From Sulfopaludibacter sp963815475 (GTDB taxonomy: Bacteria; Acidobacteriota; Terriglobia; Bryobacterales; Bryobacteraceae): a stretch of 64,000 nucleotides of DNA. The notes under the pieces are model-generated. The model made no database searches. It was given only the letters and a program-made list of their open reading frames with translations, and was not told where the DNA came from. A program made the translations under genes and the position numbers. Positions 1 through 9,847 of this stretch are shown piece after piece (position 1 is the stretch's first letter; each line of letters starts with the position of its first letter). The stretch is taken from assembly GCA_963815475.1 (NCBI GenBank), contig CAWFHD010000003.1:1612001-1676000 (forward strand). The letters are read 5' to 3'.

Positions 1-2281
1 CTCACATTCTGGACTCCCAACATCAATCTGTTCCGCGATCCGCGCTGGGGCCGCGGCATGGAGACTTACGGCGAAGATCCGTACCTCACGGGCCGCATGG
101 CCGTCAATCTGATCCGCGGCCTACAGGGTGACGACGAGAAATATCTGAAGACTATCGCCACCGCGAAACACTTCGCCGTGCATAGCGGCCCCGAAGCTTC
201 GCGGCACACCTTCGACGCAACGGTGCCCGATTCCGAGCTGTTCGACACCTACCTGCCGCAGTTCGAAGCCGCTATCAAAGAAGGCGGCGCGCAATCGGTG
301 ATGTGCGCCTACAACCGCTTGGATGGTCTGCCCGCCTGCTCCAATCCGCGCCTCCTCGACGACATTCTGCGCAAGCAGTGGGGCTTCAAAGGCTATGTGG
401 TCTCCGACTGCGGCGCGATCGGCGACATCTATCTCAACCACAAATCGTCACCCAACGCCCAGGCTGGAGTGGCGAGTGCCATCAAAGCGGGCACCGATTT
501 GAACTGCGGCGTGGAGTACGGCAACATTCTGCCGGCAGTGCAGGCCGGCCTGATTCAGGAGGCCGAAGTGAACGCCGCGCTGCATCGCCTGCTGGCGGCG
601 CGGTTCAAGCTCGGCATGTTCGATCCACCGGAAATGGTGGCGTACGCGCGCATTCCGTACAACGTGAACGACAGCCCGGCGCATCACCAACTGGCGCTCG
701 AAACGGCACGAAAGTCGATTGTGCTGCTGAAGAACGAAAGCAAAACGCTGCCGCTCAGCAAATCGCTGAAGACCCTTGCCGTGATCGGCCCGGATGCCGA
801 CGATGTGGATGTGCTGCTGGGGAACTATAACGGCGAGCCTTCGGAACCGGTGACGCCACTGGCCGGCATCCGGCGGAAACTGGGCGCGAACACGAAGGTG
901 ATCTACGCGCACGGCAGCGATCTGGCGCCGAACCTGCCCCACTTCGAAACTATTCCGACCACTGCGCTTTTCACCTCGAACGCCGCCAACCAGAGCGGCC
1001 TCCAGGGCGAGTATTTCGGCTCGGCGAGTTTCGATGGCAAACAGCACCGTCCGCGCGAGCTCACCTATCCGAGCTCGGGCCAGATGGTGGGCCAAATCCC
1101 CACGGATCCCAAGCCGCTGTTTACGCGCGTCGATCCGCAGGTGGATTTCCACTGGTGGGACGGCGCGCCGCGCGCCGGCATGAATGACGATGATTTCGGA
1201 GTCCGCTGGACGGGCTATCTGAAAGCGCCGTCCAACGGCCGCTATGAAATCGGCGCCAACGGGATGAATGCGTTCGAGCTTTACCTGGACGGCAAGCGCA
1301 TCGCCGACCTCAACAATATTCACGAGCGCAATTACCGTTCCGCCGCGGTGGACCTCGAGGCCGGCAGGCTCTACCAGATTCGCCTCGACTATCACGAGTT
1401 CGTGGGCGATGCCGATATCCGCCTGGTGTGGTCGCGGCCGGCAGGCGGATCGGAGCAGGAAGCGGCGGTGGCGGCGGCAGCACAGGCCGACGCCGTGGTG
1501 CTGGTGCTGGGCCTCTCGCCGCGCCTCGAAGGCGAGGAGATGACCGTGCCGGTGGAGGGCTTCGCGGGCGGCGATCGCGTGCAACTCGGGATTCCGCGCG
1601 TGCAGGAAGAGTTGATGCAAAAGGTATTGGCGACCGGCAAGCCCGTGGTGCTGGTGCTATTGAACGGGAGCGCCGTGGCCGTGAATTGGGCGAAAGCCCA
1701 TGTGCCCGCCATCGTAGAGCTCTGGTATCCCGGGCAGGCGGGCGGCGACGCTTTGGCCGACGTGTTATTCGGCGACTACAATCCGGCGGGCCGTCTGCCC
1801 GTGACGTTCTACCAATCGGCGGAACAGTTGCCGCCGTTCACGGACTACGGGATGAAAGGGCGGACGTACCGCTACTTCACAGGCGAGCCGCTGTGGCCCT
1901 TTGGCTTCGGGTTGAGCTACACCTCGTTCTCTTACGCCAAACCGGTTTCGCCAGGCTCGGTCAAAACCGGCGGCGATGCGCGCGTCTCGGTGGAAGTGCA
2001 AAACACTGGCATGGTCGCGGGCGAGGAGGTGGTGGAGCTTTATATGAAGGGCGCGGGGCCGCGGTCCCTCGCCGGCTTCCAGCGCGTTGCCTTGCGGCCA
2101 GGGCGAGACCCGGACGGTGCGATTCACACTTTCGGCGCGTCAACTCGCCGGCGTGGGGGCGGACGGACGGCACATTTCGAAGCCGGGGTTGGTTACCCTG
2201 TGGGTCGCGGGCAAGCCGCCCGAACCGGGAGTGGCAGGCGTAACGATGCGGATCGAAGGGTCGCCGCAAGAAGTACAGTAG
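1..2281 (+). CDS. Glycoside hydrolase family 3 with PA14 insert (5' partial, frameshifted)
   Basis: Exo-acting beta-glycosidase (beta-glucosidase or beta-xylosidase type), probably secreted; the start lies outside the window and the frame is already open at base 1, where FRDPRWGRG-ETYGEDP is the classic GH3 motif. The nucleophile is the Asp of VVSDCGAI (bases about 397-420). A PA14 carbohydrate-binding domain (about 1003-1440, GLQGEYFGS to LVWSRPAGG) is inserted in the C-terminal GH3 domain, which resumes at VVLVLGLSPRLEGEE; a fibronectin-III-like domain ends the protein. At about base 2104 one extra base shifts the frame: frame 1 reads LAGFQRVALRPG, then the natural continuation ETRTVRFTLSARQL is in frame 2 and stops at 2281. 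Frame 1 stays open by chance to 3117, over the next gene. The shift is probably a sequencing error or recent mutation. The downstream ROK regulator fits sugar control. Substrate is not predictable by eye. Confidence 0.9.
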
Positions 2282-2293
2282 TGATATGGTTTT

Positions 2294-3496
2294 GTGACGA
2301 CGGCGAAGACGATGCCAGAAACAGAAACCAGAAAAATCCAGGGAGCATCCAGCGAATTCGTTCGCGATATCAACCGGCGGATCATCCTCAACATGATTCG
2401 CACGAAGCATCCGATTTCGCGCGCCGATCTGGCTCGCCTGTCCGGATTGCAGCGCAGCACGGTATCGCTGATCGTGGAGCAGTTGATTGCGGAGCACTGG
2501 GTGCTGGAGGGGCCTACCGGCCGCCTGCCGCGCGGTCGCCGGCCCACGTTCCTGCGGCTCAACGACGAGCGCGTGATTATCGCGGTGGACATCCGCCCCA
2601 CGCAAACTACCGTGGCGCTGGCCGATGCCAACGGCCGATTCCTCTCGCAGGAGGTCATGGTCACCTCGGCCGACCCGAAGGTCACGTTAAACGGGCTGAT
2701 CCAATCCATCCAGCGAATGATCGCGGCCAATCGCAAGAAGAAGATCGAGGGCGTGGGAATCAGCCTGCCGGGCCGCTACAACCACACCGTGGACCGTTTG
2801 GTATTCGCGCCCAACCTGCGCTGGCAGGACGTGGACATTCGCAACCCCATCGCCAAGGCGACCGGGCTCGAAGTTACCGTGGAGAACGCCGCCAACGCCT
2901 GCGTGCTGGCGGCGGTCTGGTTCGATCACATGGAGGACTGCCGCAATCTTGTGGTGGTTACGATATCCGAGGGCATTGGAACCGGGATTTGGGCGAACGG
3001 CCAATTAGTGCGCGGTCTGAACGATATGGCGGGCGAGTTCGGCCACGTGCCGATCGACCCCAACGGACCTGCCTGCGGGTGCGGCGGGCACGGCTGCTGG
3101 GAGGTGTTCGCGTCTAATCGCGCGGGCCTCCGCTACTATCTGGAGTCGACGCCCGAGGCGGGGGACATGACATTCCAGGATCTGCTCAACCGCGCCGAGC
3201 AGAACGATGAGAAGGCGGTGTCGGCCTTGGAAAAAATGGCTCGCTATGCCGGCCGCGGACTGCGCATGGTGGTGGCAGGCGTAGCGCCGGAGCGCATTGT
3301 GGTGGTCGGCGACCTGACTCGCTGCTGGCATCGTTTCGGACCGATCATCGAAAGTGAAGTGGCCGCGCAGGTGCTGCCCGGAGGCGCCGTTCCCCGCCTC
3401 ACTCCCGCCTACGAAGATGGAATGGCCCGGCTGCGGGGAACGGTTGCGCTGGTGCTGCAGAAGGACTTCGGGAATCTGAGTGAGATGGGGGTGTAG
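2294..3496 (+). CDS. ROK family transcriptional regulator
   Basis: NagC/XylR-type repressor, 400 residues. The N-terminal winged HTH (about residues 30-65, ISRADLARLSGLQRSTVSLI) is followed by a ROK/actin-like ATPase fold (about 90-390) with the zinc-binding signature GH-x9-CGCGGHGC-WE around residue 250. Starts GTG at 2294, 12 bases after the GH3 stop; an ATG at 2312 is an alternative. Families like this sense a sugar or sugar phosphate and repress catabolic genes. Position directly behind the GH3 gene suggests it controls that locus, which is an inference from context only. Confidence 0.93.
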   Translation: MTTAKTMPETETRKIQGASSEFVRDINRRIILNMIRTKHPISRADLARLSGLQRSTVSLIVEQLIAEHWVLEGPTGRLPRGRRPTFLRLNDERVIIAVDIRPTQTTVALADANGRFLSQEVMVTSADPKVTLNGLIQSIQRMIAANRKKKIEGVGISLPGRYNHTVDRLVFAPNLRWQDVDIRNPIAKATGLEVTVENAANACVLAAVWFDHMEDCRNLVVVTISEGIGTGIWANGQLVRGLNDMAGEFGHVPIDPNGPACGCGGHGCWEVFASNRAGLRYYLESTPEAGDMTFQDLLNRAEQNDEKAVSALEKMARYAGRGLRMVVAGVAPERIVVVGDLTRCWHRFGPIIESEVAAQVLPGGAVPRLTPAYEDGMARLRGTVALVLQKDFGNLSEMGV

Positions 3497-3504
3497 AAAA
3501 AATT

Positions 3505-3589
3505 TTAGCCACGGATTCACGCGGATGAACACGGATAACACAAAAACGTTTTATCCAAAAACTTCTTATCAGCGTGCATCCGTGGCTAA
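3505..3589. terminator. Perfect 12-bp inverted repeat between convergent genes
   Basis: TTAGCCACGGAT (3505-3516) is repeated in inverse at 3578-3589, with a T-rich interior. It lies exactly between the converging ROK and nitrilase genes, so it may end transcription from both sides. The motif resembles short palindromic repeats dispersed in many bacterial genomes; the long loop (61 bases) makes it a weak classical terminator. Confidence 0.45.
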
Positions 3590-4456
3590 TTAGTGTTGGT
3601 CGTTCACTACTAGCCGGAATACGTCCGGCCTTCCGTAGTGGCCGGCAACGTCGAGGTCGAATTTTCCTTCCGCGATTTCTCCCAGGTCGATGTCGGCTGT
3701 CAGGATACACTCGCCTTCGTAGCACGGACCCGCCAACACGTTGCCTAGCGGGCTTACAATCACGCTGCCTCCTCGAATGGATTCCGCCTCCGACGCGCCG
3801 CGCACGAATTGGCACGCCGAGAGCACAAAGCAGCGGCCTTCGAGCGCGATGTGGCGCATTGACCCCGGCCAGGCTTCCCGATCGTCCACCGTGGGCGCGC
3901 AGTAAAGCTGCACGCCCTTGGCATACATGGCGGCGCGCAGCAGCGGCATGTAATTTTCCCAGCAGATGACCGCGCCCAGTTTGCCGAAGCCCGTGTCGAT
4001 CACGGGCATGGTGGAACCGTCGCCAAAGCCCCAGATGAGGCGCTCCATGGCGGTCGGCATCAGTTTGCGATGCTTGCCCGCCAGCGATCCATCGGCGGCG
4101 AAGAACAGCGCCGTGCAGTAAAGGGTTCCGCCATCCCGCTCGATCACTCCGACCACCAGCCACACGCCATGCGCCCGCGCCGCTTCGCCCAATCGTGCGG
4201 TGGCCGGACCCGGGACGTCGATGGCGTTCTCGAAGTAGCGGCGGAAATACTTGCGGCCCTCGGGAGTACGCGATCCGACACGCGCGCCCAGGTCGGAGCC
4301 CTTCGGATAGCCGCCGATGAAGGCCTCCGGAAAGACGACCAGTTGCGCTCCGCGGCTGGCGGCGTCAGCCACCAAGTGCTCGGCTTTGGCGAGGGTTCGA
4401 TCGGTCTCGAAGAGTATGGATCCTGCCTGGACCACAGCTGCGCGAAGGGGAGTCAT
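3590..4456 (-). CDS. Nitrilase-family carbon-nitrogen hydrolase
   Basis: Predicted cytoplasmic nitrilase/amidohydrolase, 288 residues. The Glu-Lys-Cys triad is visible: E in VVFPEAFIGGYP (about residue 43), K in KHRKLMPT (about 130) and C in GAVICWENYMPLLR (about 164). The CWENYMPL form is typical of true nitrilases (nitrile to acid plus ammonia) rather than of amidases. It is slightly shorter than typical nitrilases (about 310-350), mainly at the C terminus. Divergent from msrB with a 43-base gap that must hold both promoters. The substrate cannot be told from sequence. Confidence 0.9.
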   Translation of the reverse strand: MTPLRAAVVQAGSILFETDRTLAKAEHLVADAASRGAQLVVFPEAFIGGYPKGSDLGARVGSRTPEGRKYFRRYFENAIDVPGPATARLGEAARAHGVWLVVGVIERDGGTLYCTALFFAADGSLAGKHRKLMPTAMERLIWGFGDGSTMPVIDTGFGKLGAVICWENYMPLLRAAMYAKGVQLYCAPTVDDREAWPGSMRHIALEGRCFVLSACQFVRGASEAESIRGGSVIVSPLGNVLAGPCYEGECILTADIDLGEIAEGKFDLDVAGHYGRPDVFRLVVNDQH

Positions 4457-4499
4457 CAGTTACGGATCGTATCGCATAAACTGAAGGTAAGGGGACTGG

Positions 4500-5057
4500 A
4501 TGGAACGTCGAGCTGTCTTAATCATGCCGGTGGCGTTCGCCGGTCTGCTGGCTGCGTTCTATCGCAAGGAGAGGAAAGTGCCGGATCCAAAATTAAGCGG
4601 AGCGGGTGAGGCGGTCGACCTGGTGGATATTGCCGACAACGGTGAACCGGTCGGTCCCATCCACACTCAGAAGGTCGTGAAGAGCGAAAAGGAATGGCGC
4701 GCGGAACTGGCGCCCGATGAATTCGCGGTGGCCCGCCAGAAAGGCACCGAGCGGGCATTTACCGGGCGCTATTGGAATAACCACGAGCACGGCCTCTACC
4801 GCTGCGCGTGCTGCGGCACCGCGCTATTCCGATCGGATGAAAAATTTGATTCCGGAACAGGCTGGCCCAGTTTTTCGGCGCCCGCCGCCAAGGAGAACGT
4901 GGAAACAGAAAGCGACCGGTCGCTCTTTATGGAGCGCACGGAGGTGCTTTGCAAGAAGTGCGATGCCCATTTGGGCCATGTCTTTCCGGATGGCCCCGCG
5001 CCTACCAATCTGCGCTACTGCATCAACTCGGCGGCCCTCAAATTCGTCACAGGGTAA
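4500..5057 (+). CDS. msrB: Peptide-methionine (R)-S-oxide reductase MsrB
   Basis: Repairs methionine-R-sulfoxide in proteins, using thioredoxin or a similar donor. 185 residues: a short hydrophobic N terminus (VLIMPVAFAGLLAAF) that could be a membrane anchor or signal, then one SelR domain (about 60-184). Zinc ligands CACC and CKKC are present, as is the catalytic Cys in RYCINSAAL. The usual second (resolving) Cys position reads DSGTGWPSF, so Thr replaces Cys there, as in many MsrBs, and recycling must use another route. The hydrophobic start suggests an extracytoplasmic form. Confidence 0.94.
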   Translation: MERRAVLIMPVAFAGLLAAFYRKERKVPDPKLSGAGEAVDLVDIADNGEPVGPIHTQKVVKSEKEWRAELAPDEFAVARQKGTERAFTGRYWNNHEHGLYRCACCGTALFRSDEKFDSGTGWPSFSAPAAKENVETESDRSLFMERTEVLCKKCDAHLGHVFPDGPAPTNLRYCINSAALKFVTG

Positions 5058-5073
5058 GCAGTGCCCGGTATGG

Positions 5074-5742
5074 CTAATTCAGTAGCTCGGGCAGGCGGAT
5101 GACCTTCTTCTGAATGGCGTACTGCACCAACTGCGCCTTATTGTGAATGTCGAGTTTGCGCATCAGATTGAACTTGTGCGCCTCCACGGTCTTCACGCTG
5201 AGATCGAATTCGCCGGCAATCTCCTTCACCGATCTTCCTTCCGCCAGCATTTTCAGAATCTCGCGCTCGCGCTTGGTAAGCGTGTCGAAACGCGGCTGCC
5301 GTGTAAACCCCCGGCCGTTCGAGCGGAAGTCGTCCACCAGGCGGGATAGCAGGCGCGGACTCAGATAGCTGCCGCCGCGGCTCACCTCGCGAATTGCCGT
5401 GAGCAACTGCTCCACCGGGCTCTCTTTCAAAATGTAGCCGTTGGCGCCCATATCGACGCACTCGGCAACATAGTCCTCATCGTCATACATAGAGAGAAAG
5501 ACTACGCGCGTTTCCGGCCTATCCTTACGGATTTGCCGGGTGGCTTCGAAGCTGCTCATTCCAGCCATTCCGATGTCCATCAGTATCAGATCCGGATGCG
5601 ACTGCCGCGCCAGGCTGACCGCATCGGCGGCATTCGATGCCTCGCCGATTACTTCGATATCTGTTTCCGCTGCCAGCAAGGTCCGAATGCCTTGTCGGAA
5701 CAACGTGTGATCGTCCGTGAGGAGTACGCGAATCTTTGACAT
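5074..5742 (-). CDS. NarL/FixJ-type response regulator
   Basis: 222 residues. N-terminal receiver domain (about 4-120; acidic DD near residue 10, phospho-acceptor D in LILMDIGMAGMSS near 56, K in YILKESP) and a C-terminal LuxR-type HTH (about 155-215; LTKREREILKMLAEG, KTVEAHKFNLMRKL). Lies 21 bases downstream of a histidine kinase on the same strand, so the two form a two-component operon. The regulated genes are unknown; the mechanosensitive channel upstream on the same strand is only a neighbour. Confidence 0.95.
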   Translation of the reverse strand: MSKIRVLLTDDHTLFRQGIRTLLAAETDIEVIGEASNAADAVSLARQSHPDLILMDIGMAGMSSFEATRQIRKDRPETRVVFLSMYDDEDYVAECVDMGANGYILKESPVEQLLTAIREVSRGGSYLSPRLLSRLVDDFRSNGRGFTRQPRFDTLTKREREILKMLAEGRSVKEIAGEFDLSVKTVEAHKFNLMRKLDIHNKAQLVQYAIQKKVIRLPELLN

Positions 5743-5763
5743 TTTTTCACCGGCCTAGTTCAG

Positions 5764-7161
5764 CTATACGGGCTGCCACGGCAACTCCAGCGTCACCGTA
5801 GTTCCCTTCGACGGTGCGCTGCGAATTGCGAGGCTTCCACCAAGAAGCGCAGCGCGCTCCCGCATTCCGGCCAAACCGAACGACATCGGCTGGATCTGGG
5901 CGGATTCCAAACAGAAGCCAGCGCCGTCATCGGAAACGCTCAGCCTGATTCTTCTATCGGCGGTGAGTAACGAAAGGTTTACATGCAAGGCGCCGGAATG
6001 CTTCGCCACATTCTGCAAAGATTCCTGCGCCACCCGGTAAACCACCTCCTGAATCCCCCTGGATAGGGGCGCGCCATCCATCGCGATGCGCACCCGCAGC
6101 GAGCCTGTGTGGTTCTTGCGAAAGCGCGCCGCCAGTTGGCGCAAAGCCGATGCCAGGCCCAAGCGCTCCAGCACCGCGGGGCTCAGAGCGGCGATGATCC
6201 GGCGCAGCTCCAGAACGGTGCTCTCGGCGATTTCGCGAGCCTCCCCCACTCTCGCGCGCAAACCTTCGGGCGATTCTCGCTCGATCAGTTCCAGGCGCAA
6301 ACGCAGCACCAGCAGCGACTGTCCGGCCTCGTCGTGCAGTTCGCGGCCAATCCGCCTCCGCTCCTCCTCTTCCGCCGCGTGTGCCTGCGCTTCCAGGCGA
6401 CGAATCGCCTGCTCGCGCAGCGACCGTTGGATGGCCTCTTCGCAGCGGGCCGCCACCGCTTCGAGCAGCGCCAGTTCGCGCGGAAGCCATGGGTAGGGCT
6501 TGGCGAACGCCAACTGGATCGCGCCTCCCGACGCCAGCGGATAAGACCAGAAAGAGGCGAACCGATCACGCATTGCAGTGTCGACGATACACCGCTTGGC
6601 GCGCGGACCGCGTTTCAGATATAGCGGACGCTGCGGCACAAACGGCGCCGAAAGGGCCAGCCGTCCGGCCCGCGCGCGGAAGGTCCGCGTCATCACACCC
6701 ACAAACCGCCGCAGCAGATCGTCCAGGTCGACCGCCTCGCTCTCCGCGAGGTAGATGCCGAAGAACGCCTGAGCTTCCGCTTCTCGGACTTCATAAAACG
6801 CCAGATGCAGGGTGTGCAGCGTGGCAAGCAAGAGCTGTTCGCGCGCTGGCTCGAAACGACCGTCCAGGAACTCGCTTACCAATCCGTCGAACTGGCGGAG
6901 CAGCCCATCCACTTGCGCGATGGTGATGTTGAACTTTGCCAGCCGGCGGCCATGATAATTCACACGTTCCTGGAAGGTGCGCAGGGGCAAGCTTGCGACC
7001 GGCAAGATCGCTAGCAGGGCGCGAGTGGGCCCGGAATCGATGCCGGCATCGCGCAGCAACCGGCGGAATGGGCGTTCCAGACGCGGGGCAATGGGGGCCA
7101 CTTCGCGCACCATTTTACCGATGTGGAGCCGTGCGGCGGCCGTGAACAGCGAATCGGGCAC
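5764..7161 (-). CDS. NarL-type sensor histidine kinase
   Basis: 465 residues, no obvious membrane segment, so probably cytoplasmic. The N-terminal 130 residues are helical and unrecognised; about 140-255 resembles a GAF domain; then a coiled segment and a HisKA_3 dimerisation domain with the phospho-His in RRRIGRELHDEAGQSLL; then an HATPase domain with the N box (VAQESLQNVAKHSG) and G boxes (SDDGAGF, FGLAGMRERA). Partner regulator is immediately downstream (21 bases). The ligand of the GAF-like or N-terminal region cannot be predicted. Confidence 0.9.
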   Translation of the reverse strand: MPDSLFTAAARLHIGKMVREVAPIAPRLERPFRRLLRDAGIDSGPTRALLAILPVASLPLRTFQERVNYHGRRLAKFNITIAQVDGLLRQFDGLVSEFLDGRFEPAREQLLLATLHTLHLAFYEVREAEAQAFFGIYLAESEAVDLDDLLRRFVGVMTRTFRARAGRLALSAPFVPQRPLYLKRGPRAKRCIVDTAMRDRFASFWSYPLASGGAIQLAFAKPYPWLPRELALLEAVAARCEEAIQRSLREQAIRRLEAQAHAAEEEERRRIGRELHDEAGQSLLVLRLRLELIERESPEGLRARVGEAREIAESTVLELRRIIAALSPAVLERLGLASALRQLAARFRKNHTGSLRVRIAMDGAPLSRGIQEVVYRVAQESLQNVAKHSGALHVNLSLLTADRRIRLSVSDDGAGFCLESAQIQPMSFGLAGMRERAALLGGSLAIRSAPSKGTTVTLELPWQPV

Positions 7162-7212
7162 AAAACTGGTGGGATCGGGAATCGATTTCTCTCAAGAAAA
7201 ACACCGACTGCC

Positions 7213-8720
7213 TTACGCCAGCTCAATTTGGGCAGCTTCGAGAGCTCGATTGATGGCCAGGTACAGGTCGCCTTGAATCGTATAGAAGTGATTAATGTCG
7301 GGGGTCAACACGTAGCAGAAGATCTCGACGTTGATGGAAGCAGTGCCGAGCCCCGTGATGCGGACCGGCGTTGGCACCGTTTCCACCTCCTTATTCGCCG
7401 CCAGGCTCTTGCGCAACGACTCCACCAGCCCCCGCACCTTCTCCTCGGGGGTGGCGCGCTTGATTTGCAGCGTAGGATTGAACAAAATCTTGTCGCGGGA
7501 TGAGTAGTTTTCCAGGTTGTAGCCCGCGAACGTCGAATTGGGAACGGAAACCACGGTGCGATTCAAAGTGCGCACGCTGGTGGACCGCAGCCCGATATCT
7601 TCCAGCGTTCCGAGCAGATCGCCAAACTTGCCGTATTCGCCGATCCGTATGGGCCGGTCGGCAATCACCGAGACGCCGCCGAAAATGTTGGCGATGCTTT
7701 GCTGCGCGGCCAGCGCGATGGCGATTCCGCCCACGCCAAGGCCGGCCACCAAAGTCGCCGTGTTGTATCCCCAGTTGCTCAGGACCGTGAGGATTGCGAG
7801 GATGATGACTACCGTGTTCAGCGTCCGCCTGCCCAGGTGCAGCACAGAGCGCGAGGCAAATCGGCGAGCGTCGTCCATGCGCGATTCCACACGCTCCATC
7901 GCCAGGCCTACCAGGCGCATGATGCACCATGTCACCGACCATATGAAGACGGCTTCGGCGACCCGTCCGATGTAGAGTCGCGCGATCGCGGAAGGTCCGA
8001 TCAACTCCAGACACAAACGAAAAACCAGCAGGCAAAGCAGCACACGGAGCGGATCGAGAATGGCCGAGATCCATGGCAGGTAGTTGGTGGCGTGAAGCCT
8101 CTCCGCCGTGGCGCGGATGGCGAGCAGCACCAGACGGTCAAACAGGCGTGCCACCGCGATTAGAAGCAGCGTGCCCAGCAGCAGCGCGATCCATTTCCAA
8201 AGTGGAGTTTCCAGAATCTGGACGTTGGAAAGGAACGGTGGCAGATAGCGGGACACCACGGAGGGCGCGGCGACCCCGCCAACCGCGGGATCTCCAGCAC
8301 GGTGTCGGGCGAGAAAAGCCAGACAGGCGAGGCGCCAGGAGTCAGCACGGAGCGTTCCATATCGAGCGAGACCGGCTTGTCGCCTTCGTTCACGGCAGCC
8401 ACGTGCTCGCGATTGGGATCGGCATCGTCGCCCAGATCGCCTTGCGCGTCGCGGCTCAAGCGCAGGACGCTGAAATGCGGGGCGGCATTGAGAATGTTCT
8501 CGAGCTGTTTCGCCAGTTCCACGCCGCGCTGCTCGCGCTGCCGTTCGGGAACACTGCGCAGGTCGAGATATTGGGCCGCCCTGGCGAAGTCGCGGTCGTT
8601 GCCTGCTTCGAGAAAACCGCTGACGGCGGAGCGCGGGCTTTCGCGGCCCAACGGATCGGGCTTAGAGGGTTGGGCAGCCAAAGAAAGCGCGAGGAAGAAT
8701 GCGGGCCATAGTCTCATCAC
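7213..8720 (-). CDS. MscS-family mechanosensitive channel with N-terminal extracytoplasmic domain (frameshifted)
   Basis: Small-conductance mechanosensitive channel homologue, about 500 residues when two frames are joined. The first part (8720 down to about 8270) has a signal peptide (RLWPAFFLALSLAAQ) and a soluble domain of the type SPRSAVSGFLEAGNDRDF seen before acidobacterial MscS channels. The second part (8259 to 7213) has several membrane helices and the pore-helix signature GLGVGGIAIALAAQQSIANI followed by the beta domain. The switch falls in a GGGG run near 8270: one missing G would restore one frame (LAG-VAAPSVVSRYLPPF). Likely a homopolymer error. The channel would release solutes on hypo-osmotic shock. 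Confidence 0.85.
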
Positions 8721-8857
8721 AGAATCGCGAATGGCGCGCGAGACTTGCGCCTATCTCATGGTCTTGAATGCCGCGCGAAACTGTCAATTCAGCGTTTGCG
8801 CTATTCGTGCGGCTTCACGCGCAACGGTTGTGCGCCATCCCACCAAATCGCGGAGAA

Positions 8858-9820
8858 TCACCCGACGTATTGCACTTCCTCTTCCAACTCGATCCCGAAA
8901 CGCGCCCGTACCAGCGCCTTGAGATCCTGGATCAGACCCACCAGATCGGCAGCAGTGCCGGCGCCGGCGTTGTAGAGCAGGTTGGCATGATAGGCGGCTA
9001 CGTGGATATCGCCGCGCTGCATTCCCTTCGCTCCCACCTGCTCCAGGAACCACGCCGCAGGAATTTTGCCTTCGCGGACGGTCGCGGGAGGCACCTGCGC
9101 GGCCACATCCGCGGGCAGTTCCTTGAGGAGCAGATTTTTGAAAATGCTGCCGGCGCACTTCATGGTCACGGGAAACTTTTCGTTGCGCACTTTCAGGATG
9201 CCATCGGCCGTCTCGCGCAGCACCGCCGCATCGGCAGGCTCCAGCAGCAGTTCCACCGAGAAGATGATCCACTCTTTGTAGTCCTTGAAAATGCTTTCGC
9301 GATAGTGGAATTCGCACTGCTCGTTGGAGAAGACGCGCACCGACACACCATCGAAAAAGCGCACGCTCAACACGCGTTCCGAAATCGAGTGGCCGTAGGC
9401 GCCGGCGTTCCCGTAAACGGCCGCGCCCACCCAGCCCGGGATGCCCGAAAGCGTCTCCAGACCTTTCAACCCGCGCGCAATCGAGAAATCCACCAGGTCC
9501 TGCAGCACGGCGCCGGCGTCGGCGTGCACCCGCTGGTTGGCGGCCATCAAACGGTCGGAGCGAAATTTCAGCACAATGCCGCGAAAGCCGCTGTCGGAAA
9601 CAATCAGGTTGGTCCCACCGCCAATCACCATGGTGGCGAGGCCGCTCCGCCGCGCCGCCATCACCGCCGCCGCAAAGGCTTCGGCATTGCCGGTCTCGGC
9701 ATAGATGTCGGCTGGACCGCCGATTCCGAATCGCGTGTGCAGCGAAAGCGGAGTGCAGGTGGAAACAGTTAAATTAGGAATCTCGGCGAGACGCGCCTGC
9801 GTCTCTTCCGTGGTTGGCAT
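8858..9820 (-). CDS. murB: UDP-N-acetylenolpyruvoylglucosamine reductase MurB
   Basis: FAD enzyme of peptidoglycan synthesis that reduces UDP-GlcNAc-enolpyruvate to UDP-MurNAc with NADPH. 320 residues, full length. Visible motifs: LHTRFGIGGPADIY (N-terminal FAD domain), VIGGGTNLIVSDSGFRG, LSGIPGWVGAAVYGNAGAYG, HYRESIFK, and KCAGSIFKN, where the Ser is the expected proton donor. C-terminal FLEQVGAKG and HANLLYNAG are family-typical. Intact, in contrast to several neighbours, and monocistronic here. Confidence 0.97.
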   Translation of the reverse strand: MPTTEETQARLAEIPNLTVSTCTPLSLHTRFGIGGPADIYAETGNAEAFAAAVMAARRSGLATMVIGGGTNLIVSDSGFRGIVLKFRSDRLMAANQRVHADAGAVLQDLVDFSIARGLKGLETLSGIPGWVGAAVYGNAGAYGHSISERVLSVRFFDGVSVRVFSNEQCEFHYRESIFKDYKEWIIFSVELLLEPADAAVLRETADGILKVRNEKFPVTMKCAGSIFKNLLLKELPADVAAQVPPATVREGKIPAAWFLEQVGAKGMQRGDIHVAAYHANLLYNAGAGTAADLVGLIQDLKALVRARFGIELEEEVQYVG

Positions 9821-9847
9821 TCATCTCGATTATATAAGGAGGCATTC

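Noticed and set aside
2282..3117. Continuation of the GH3 frame over the ROK gene
   Set aside because: Composition turns Arg-rich and loses all family likeness after the frameshift near 2104; the ROK protein in another frame is clearly real.
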